Positions 6,664 to 11,422 of a stretch of 11,422 nucleotides of DNA are shown in pieces. The notes under the pieces were generated by a model, which was given only the letters and a program-made list of their open reading frames with translations, ran no database searches and had not been told where the DNA came from. Position 1 is the first letter of the stretch. Each line of letters starts with the position of its first letter. The stretch comes from JAAYHC01 sp964483175 (lineage in GTDB: Bacteria > Bacillota > UBA5301): assembly GCA_964483175.1 (NCBI GenBank), contig CAZAAT010000066.1:1-11422 (forward strand), written 5' to 3'. A program made the translations under genes and the position numbers.

Positions 6664-7314
6664 ATGAGCGAAGTAGCAAAAGAGGTAACGACTGCCGTGG
6701 AGCCCGGTTCAAACCTGGACCGGTTAATCAACAACATTCATGAGCGGGCCCAGGCGGAAGTTGCGGAGATTTTAGCAGCGGCCCAGCAACAAGTAGGTGA
6801 GATCTTGGCTGCAGCAGAACCTAAAGGCAAGAGCTTAGCCGACCAGGTTCAAGCTGAGGCTGAAAGGTTAGCTGCTGAGGATCGGGCAAGGATTCTCGGC
6901 ACGGCCAGGCGTGATGCGGTAGAGGCCAAACTTGGTGCACAGGCTGAGGTACTGGCGGAAACTGCTGCCTATGTCTCTGACCGGTTAATCCAAGTTAACC
7001 CGGAGGCCTACGAACGCTTATTAAAGACTCTGCTATTAGCTGCAGTTCAAACCGGGGATGAAGTTGTGCGCTGGTCGCAGGTCGACCACAAAGAGCGAGC
7101 TGCCAAGATAATGGCTACCGTTAATACAGCCCTCAAAGCCCAGGGGCGTACGGGGCAGCTTGTGTTGGGTGAGGCGCTCGGCAGTGAGTGTAAGGGCGGG
7201 TTTATTTTGGTCGGTGAAGATTATACCGTCAACGCAACCGTAAATGTGTTGACAGAACTTTATTTTGATCAACATGAGCCGGAAATTGCCAAAATGCTTT
7301 TTGGTGAGCTGTAG
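6664..7314 (+). CDS. ntpE: V-type ATPase peripheral stalk subunit E
   Basis: A 216-aa subunit E, the partner of the G/H subunit in the peripheral stalks that hold the A3B3 head still. Residues about 20-105 are a long Ala/Glu/Gln-rich helix, and the C-terminal part (about 115-216) is the globular domain that caps the B subunit. It includes the family-typical CKGGFILVGEDYTVNATVNVLTE (about 176-198). Length is normal for the family (about 190-220). AAGGTGG (6650-6656), which overlaps the K stop codon, lies 7 bases before ATG 6664. The 11-base gap to subunit C is filled by that gene's ribosome binding site. Confidence 0.94.
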   Translation: MSEVAKEVTTAVEPGSNLDRLINNIHERAQAEVAEILAAAQQQVGEILAAAEPKGKSLADQVQAEAERLAAEDRARILGTARRDAVEAKLGAQAEVLAETAAYVSDRLIQVNPEAYERLLKTLLLAAVQTGDEVVRWSQVDHKERAAKIMATVNTALKAQGRTGQLVLGEALGSECKGGFILVGEDYTVNATVNVLTELYFDQHEPEIAKMLFGEL

Positions 7315-7325
7315 GAGGTGTTCCG

Positions 7326-8369
7326 GTGGGAAAGCCTGAGTTGGAGCGAGCATACAGACCGGACGATTATGCCTATGCAGTAGGTATGGTTCAGGCTTTG
7401 CAAAATCAGATTCTTAGCACGGATACTTTTCGGCAAATTGCAGAAGCTCCCTCCGTTGAGGTGGCGATCCGCTTTTTATCAGAAAGCCGCTTTGGCGAGT
7501 ATCTAGCTGAAGGCTTAACCTACCAAGAGTTGGAGAAGGCGCAACTTGAAGAGCTGAAAGCGCTGCATGATGAGTTAGTGCCCGGCGATTTGCTCACCGG
7601 TATTGCTTTTGTTTTTGCTGATTTTTCCAATCTAAAATACTTGGTGAAGTCGTTTATCAAAAGAACCGAGCCAGACCTGACTCGATTACAGATTGGTTGG
7701 TACGGCTCGCAAAAGATGGTAGATCTGGTCTTTGAGCAGCCTGATGAGGCTAGTCCAGAGGTTGCTTTTCATTATTCCGCAGTGATGGAGGCCTTCGCCG
7801 GTTATGAGCGGACAGAGGATCCGGCGATGATCGATCTCATCCTTGATCAGCGTTGCTATGATTATCTTCATAGTCTTTTTCGTTTCCGCAAAGCTGATTT
7901 CGCCTTAGGATACCTGGCAACATTAGCAGATCTAACCAATCTGCAGACTTTAATCAGACTGATAATCAGGCGCGAACAACAGGGCTTAACCCCTACTAGA
8001 GAACAGATAGAGCTCAGCTTTTTGCCTGCTGGTACCATCTCTAGGGAGACGTTGGTCGATTGGACCAACCTCAGCTCATTAGAAGTGAGCGCAGCGGTTA
8101 GCGCGACTAAGTATGGCCGTTATTTGAGCGAAGCGCTAGATGCAGTGGTAAAAGCCAACAACTGGTTGCCGCTAGAAAGAGAGTCTGATGAGCTCAAAGT
8201 GGCTTATCTGCGGCGGGCTAAGTTAATAGCTACCGGATACGAACCGGTCTTTGCATATTTTTTGGCCAAGGAGAACGAGGTCAGAATGGTTCGGGTTGCT
8301 TTGCAAGGCAAGGCTTTTGGTCTGCCGGCTGCGACGATCCGAGAAAGGTTGTGGGGTTCTTATGTATAA
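7326..8369 (+). CDS. ntpC: V-type ATPase central stalk subunit C (d homologue)
   Basis: A 347-aa subunit C, the funnel-shaped, mostly helical protein that sits on the K ring and takes up the D/F shaft (homologue of eukaryotic subunit d). Family-typical features are the opening region DYAYAVGMVQALQNQILS (about 13-30), FSNLKYLVKSFIKR around residue 100-115, DLTNLQTLIRLIIR in the middle, and the ending EVRMVRVALQGKAFGLPAATIRERL, close to the common ending ENEVKNIRIILxGKxxGLPxExIRERLRxxYV. The start is GTG at 7326 behind AGGAGGTG (7313-7320), whose first bases overlap the E stop codon. The last 8 bases overlap subunit F. Confidence 0.95.
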   Translation: MGKPELERAYRPDDYAYAVGMVQALQNQILSTDTFRQIAEAPSVEVAIRFLSESRFGEYLAEGLTYQELEKAQLEELKALHDELVPGDLLTGIAFVFADFSNLKYLVKSFIKRTEPDLTRLQIGWYGSQKMVDLVFEQPDEASPEVAFHYSAVMEAFAGYERTEDPAMIDLILDQRCYDYLHSLFRFRKADFALGYLATLADLTNLQTLIRLIIRREQQGLTPTREQIELSFLPAGTISRETLVDWTNLSSLEVSAAVSATKYGRYLSEALDAVVKANNWLPLERESDELKVAYLRRAKLIATGYEPVFAYFLAKENEVRMVRVALQGKAFGLPAATIRERLWGSYV

Positions 8370-8679
8370 AGCTGCCGTTATAGGCAGACCTGGTACCGTT
8401 GAAGCTTTTCGGGCTCTTGGGGCAGAGGTCTTCGCGGCCAATAATCCAGCGGAAGTTGAAGAACTCTTAGCCACGTTTACTACTGATTATGCAATAGTTA
8501 TGATCAGTGAGGATTTGGCTCCAGCTAAAGAAGTCCTGGTGAGTCTGAATGCTAAACAAGTATTGCCAGCTATTACCTTGCTGCCTGTGGCGGTTTCGTC
8601 AGAGCGAGCCCTGGAAAAACTCAGGTTTTCAGTGGAAAAAGCCGTGGGAGCAGATATTCTTGGCTTAGGAGGAGAATAA
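8362..8679 (+). CDS. ntpG: V-type ATPase central stalk subunit F
   Basis: A 105-aa subunit F (NtpG in Enterococcus naming; about 100-105 aa in the family), which binds subunit D in the rotating shaft. It has the small alpha/beta fold pattern: MYKAAVIGRPGTVEAFRALGAEVFAA (usual AVIGDxDTVxGFRLAGV), then DYAIVMISEDLA and LPAITLLPV. The open frame reaches back to 8251, but that extra part is antiparallel in sense to nothing known and lies wholly inside subunit C; starting at ATG 8362 gives the normal N-terminus. ATGTATAA (8362-8369) holds both this start and the subunit C stop, and no strong ribosome site is present, so translational coupling is likely. The family's usual Asp-x-Asp after AVIG reads R-P-G here, a small departure from consensus. 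Confidence 0.93.
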   Translation: MYKAAVIGRPGTVEAFRALGAEVFAANNPAEVEELLATFTTDYAIVMISEDLAPAKEVLVSLNAKQVLPAITLLPVAVSSERALEKLRFSVEKAVGADILGLGGE

Positions 8680-8681
8680 CC

Positions 8682-10451
8682 GTGACAAGTGGTGAAATAA
8701 TCCGAGTGGCCGGTCCATTGGTCGTTGCCAGAGGAATGCAGGGAATAAAAATGTATGACGTTGTTCTGGTGGGACACGAGCGACTCGTGGGGGAGATTGT
8801 GGAAGTTCGCGGTGACCGTGTTTTTATTCAGGTCTATGAGGAAACCACCGGACTCGGACCTGGTGAGCCTGTAGAAAGCACCGGTATGCCGCTGAGTGTT
8901 GAGTTGGCACCCGGTATCGTCGGCGGGTTTTACGACGGAATTCAGCGTCCACTCAATCGGTTATACGATGAATCCGGTGACCGCATTAGCCGAGGCATCA
9001 GTGTTAGAGCTGTTGATGTCGAACGCAAGTGGGATTTTACCCCGCTGGCAGTGGTTGGCCAACAAGTTGCTGAAGGCGATATCCTCGGTGTAGTAGAGGA
9101 GACGGCTCTGGTGAAGCACCGGATAATGGTGCCGCCGGGTATCTCCGGTAAGCTGCTCCGGATCGAACAGGGCTCTTTTCGCGTAGAGGAGACGATTGCT
9201 GAAGTTGAAACTGCCGAGGGAGTCAAGCAACTATCGATGCTGCAAAAATGGCCGGTCCGCAAGATCAGGCCATATCGAGAAAAACTCAATCCGAAAAGTC
9301 CGCTGGTTACCGGGCAAAGAGTTATTGATACTTTGTTTCCTGTAACCAAGGGCGGCATGGCCTGTATCCCCGGGCCTTTTGGTAGTGGCAAAACCGTTGT
9401 TCAACACCAGTTGGCCAAGTGGGCGGATGCCGATATCATCGTTTATATCGGCTGTGGTGAGCGCGGCAATGAGATGACCGACGTTCTCCTGTCTTTCCCA
9501 GAACTAAAAGACCCCAAAAGCGGTCTGCCCTTGATGGAACGGACAATTTTGATTGCTAATACTTCCGATATGCCGGTTGCGGCCCGTGAGTCTTCTGTTT
9601 ACACCGGCATTACTATTGCAGAGTATTTTCGGGATATGGGGTATGATGTTGCTCTAATGGCTGACTCTACATCCCGTTGGGCGGAGGCTTTACGCGAAAT
9701 GTCCGGACGCCTCGAGGAAATGCCGGGCGAAGAAGGTTATCCGGCTTACCTTGGTTCGCGCATCGCCGAGTTCTACGAACGGGCCGGGCGGGTAGTCTGC
9801 CTTGGCTCCAACCCTGATGGAGGTGCGCGTGAAGGCACCATTACGGCAATTGGTGCGGTTTCACCTCCTGGTGGTGACCTTTCAGAGCCGGTAACCCAAA
9901 ACACGCTACGGGTTGTCAAGGTCTTCTGGGGACTAGATGCCAATTTGGCTTACCGCAGACACTTTCCGGCCATTAACTGGCTGCAAAGTTATTCGCTTTA
10001 CCTAGGAGCAATCGATGAAGACCTCCAAGAGCAGGGGATGGAAGAATTTAGCCAACATCGGCGGGAGGTCATGGCTTTGTTGCAGGCCGAATCTGAGTTG
10101 CAAGAAATCGTGCAGCTCGTCGGGGTGGACGCTCTTTCGACCAGAGATCGCTTGAAGCTGGAGATTGCCCGGTTGATCCGGGAGGACTTCTTGCACCAGA
10201 ATGCGTTTGATGAGATCGACACCTATACCTCCTTGACGAAACAAGCCCGGATGATTCGAATGATTCTTCTGTTCTATCGCGAAGCTCAGGTAGCGTTAGA
10301 ACACGGCGCGAAGCTAGAAGAGGTGCTTGGGGCCAAGGTCTTGGAGCGGATGGCCCGGGCGAAATTCATCCCGGAAACCAACCTGGACGAATTCGCTCAG
10401 ATCGAAGCCGAGATTGCGCAGAGTTTCGCTGGGGGTGAAGAGGTTGCGTAG
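8682..10451 (+). CDS. ntpA: V-type ATPase catalytic subunit A
   Basis: A 589-aa catalytic subunit A (about 580-595 aa in bacteria) that hydrolyses or makes ATP at the A/B interface. It has an N-terminal beta-barrel (about 1-70), then the A-specific inserted bulge domain (about 110-190), then the nucleotide-binding core. The P-loop GPFGSGKT is at 231-238 (Lys237). GCGERGNE (257-264) carries the catalytic Glu260 and Arg261, and MADSTSRWAEALRE has Asp328 of Walker B. SGRLEEMPGEEGYPAYLGSRIAEFYERAG and SPPGGDLSEPVTQNTLR follow in the usual order, then a helical C-terminal domain. No key residue is missing. The start is GTG at 8682 behind AGGAGG (8667-8672) at 9 bases; the stop of subunit F is only 2 bases upstream. 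The end overlaps subunit B by 8 bases. Confidence 0.98.
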   Translation: MTSGEIIRVAGPLVVARGMQGIKMYDVVLVGHERLVGEIVEVRGDRVFIQVYEETTGLGPGEPVESTGMPLSVELAPGIVGGFYDGIQRPLNRLYDESGDRISRGISVRAVDVERKWDFTPLAVVGQQVAEGDILGVVEETALVKHRIMVPPGISGKLLRIEQGSFRVEETIAEVETAEGVKQLSMLQKWPVRKIRPYREKLNPKSPLVTGQRVIDTLFPVTKGGMACIPGPFGSGKTVVQHQLAKWADADIIVYIGCGERGNEMTDVLLSFPELKDPKSGLPLMERTILIANTSDMPVAARESSVYTGITIAEYFRDMGYDVALMADSTSRWAEALREMSGRLEEMPGEEGYPAYLGSRIAEFYERAGRVVCLGSNPDGGAREGTITAIGAVSPPGGDLSEPVTQNTLRVVKVFWGLDANLAYRRHFPAINWLQSYSLYLGAIDEDLQEQGMEEFSQHRREVMALLQAESELQEIVQLVGVDALSTRDRLKLEIARLIREDFLHQNAFDEIDTYTSLTKQARMIRMILLFYREAQVALEHGAKLEEVLGAKVLERMARAKFIPETNLDEFAQIEAEIAQSFAGGEEVA

Positions 10452-11422
10452 AGAATATAAAACGATTACCGAAGTTGCGGGACCATTATTGTTGGTCGAA
10501 AAGGTCAGAGGCATTAAATATGGGGAAGTTGTTACAGTAGAAATGCCAGGTGGTGAATTACGCCAGGCTAAAGTGTTGGAAGCTGAGTCGGAGAGAGCAT
10601 TGCTGCAGGTCTTTGAGGGATCCTGGGGTCTGGACGTACGGGGAACCAAGATCAGTTTCCAAGAAAAGGCTCAGACTTTAGATGTTTCTAGAGACATTCT
10701 GGGTGGAGTATTCAACGGAGTGGGTAAGGTTAAGGGTGATGCGCCTCGGATTATTCCAGATCAGAAACTTGATATTAACGGATTGCCGATCAACCCCTAT
10801 GCCCGGGATTACCCCTCCGAGTTTATTCAAACCGGAATATCGGCGATCGATGGTCTTAATGCGTTGGTCCGTGGCCAGAAACTACCGATCTTTTCCGGTT
10901 CCGGCTTGCCACATGCGGAGTTGGCGGCGCAGATCGCCCGTCAGGCCAGGGTGTTAGGTGATGAAGCCGCGAATTTTGCTGTTGTCTTCGGAGCGATGGG
11001 CATTACCTTTGAAGAGGCTAATTACTTCGTCTCGAGCTTCGAAAAGGCGGGAGCCCTAGGAAGAACCGTACTCTACCTCAACTTGGCCAACGACCCGGTT
11101 ATCGAGCGGATCTCTACGCCCCGAGTAGCTCTAACAGCCGCTGAGTATTTGGCTTTTCACCTCGGGATGCATGTGCTGGTCATCTTGACAGATATGACCA
11201 ACTACTGTGAGGCCCTGCGGGAGGTTTCTGCAGCCAGACGGGAAATCCCCGGACGGCGTGGCTATCCGGGTTACATGTATACTGACTTGGCGTCGATTTA
11301 TGAGCGAGCAGGCCGAATTAAAGGCAAACCAGGCTCAATTACGCTGATTCCGATTCTAACCATGCCCGAGGATGATAAAACCCACCCGATCCCCGACCTC
11401 ACCGGATACATCACCGAAGGCC
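10444..11422 (+). CDS. ntpB: V-type ATPase regulatory subunit B (partial, cut by the window end)
   Basis: The first 326 codons of subunit B, the non-catalytic partner of A (the full protein is about 460 aa). The reading is very close to known bacterial B subunits: REYKTITEVAGPLLLVE at the start, INPYARDYPSEFIQTGISAIDGLN, then SGSGLPHAELAAQIARQA where a P-loop would be in A, LANDPVIERISTPRVALTAAEYLAF, ALREVSAARREIPGRRGYPG and MPEDDKTHPIPDLTGYITEG. The lack of a Walker A lysine is normal for B. The TTG at 10444 is preferred: GGGGGTGA (10431-10438) lies at ideal spacing, and MRREYKTI is a usual N-terminus. An in-frame GTG at 10435 would add three residues. TTGCGTAG (10444-10451) contains both this start and the A stop. 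The 3' part lies beyond base 11422. Confidence 0.97.
   Translation, partial: MRREYKTITEVAGPLLLVEKVRGIKYGEVVTVEMPGGELRQAKVLEAESERALLQVFEGSWGLDVRGTKISFQEKAQTLDVSRDILGGVFNGVGKVKGDAPRIIPDQKLDINGLPINPYARDYPSEFIQTGISAIDGLNALVRGQKLPIFSGSGLPHAELAAQIARQARVLGDEAANFAVVFGAMGITFEEANYFVSSFEKAGALGRTVLYLNLANDPVIERISTPRVALTAAEYLAFHLGMHVLVILTDMTNYCEALREVSAARREIPGRRGYPGYMYTDLASIYERAGRIKGKPGSITLIPILTMPEDDKTHPIPDLTGYITEG

Noticed and set aside
8251..8361. N-terminal extension of the subunit F reading frame by 37 codons
   Set aside because: It lies entirely inside the subunit C gene, has no homology to F, and the ATG at 8362 gives the normal F N-terminus and length.
8896..9391. Open frames on either strand within subunit A (such as 8896-9093 + and 8942-9391 -)
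   Set aside because: They overlap the unmistakable catalytic subunit A coding sequence in other frames and show no domain signal.
10682..10957. A + strand open frame inside subunit B
   Set aside because: It is a frame-shifted shadow; the B reading frame is continuous and strongly conserved across the same bases.
1..11422. A novel multi-gene defence, mobile or biosynthetic system
   Set aside because: Every gene from 118 to the end belongs to a known family in a known arrangement. No repeats, integrase, transposase, toxin-antitoxin pair or CRISPR-like array was seen.

Overview
The window looks like a chromosomal segment of a Gram-positive-type anaerobe, most likely Bacillota (clostridial side). 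The reasons are strong AGGAGG-type ribosome binding sites, a rho-independent terminator, several GTG/TTG starts, and a bacterial V-type ATPase operon collinear with the Enterococcus hirae ntp operon. The taxonomic call is an inference; there is no rRNA or tRNA here to anchor it. No mobile element, CRISPR array or tRNA was seen, and the region reads as ordinary core metabolism rather than an accessory island.

Layout. Positions 1-54 hold the last 17 codons and stop of a gene whose tail looks like a gamma-glutamyltransferase (GGT) family protein. A rho-independent terminator (62-91) follows. Almost at once comes a second, complete and exported GGT-family gene (118-1995, +). It converges on an LctP-family lactate permease gene (2070-3626, -); a perfect 10-bp stem-loop lies in the 74-bp gap between them. 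A 250-bp AT-rich divergent intergenic region (3627-3876) carries a perfect 16-bp palindrome at its midpoint, a good candidate operator. From 3877 to the window end runs a tightly packed V-type ATPase operon on the + strand. Its order is G/H stalk subunit, I, K, E, C, F, A, B, with B cut off by the window edge; subunit D is expected just downstream.

How the genes work together. A and B form the ATP-driven hexamer, and C and F (with the unseen D) form the rotor shaft. K forms the membrane rotor ring, I is the membrane stator, and E with the G/H subunit form the peripheral stalks. The K subunit keeps the residue set that binds Na+ in E. hirae NtpK (L56, T59, Q60, Q112, E141, Y63), so a Na+-coupled enzyme is predicted; the sequence does not tell whether it runs as a pump or as a synthase. 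The lactate permease and the exported GGT-like enzymes suggest use of organic acids and gamma-glutamyl or related peptides, but no sequence link ties them to the ATPase apart from the shared divergent promoter region.

No undescribed multi-gene system was found. The points most worth checking are the 16-bp operator-like palindrome, the altered active-site motifs of the GGT-like protein, the terminator wedged between the two GGT genes, and the Na+ prediction.
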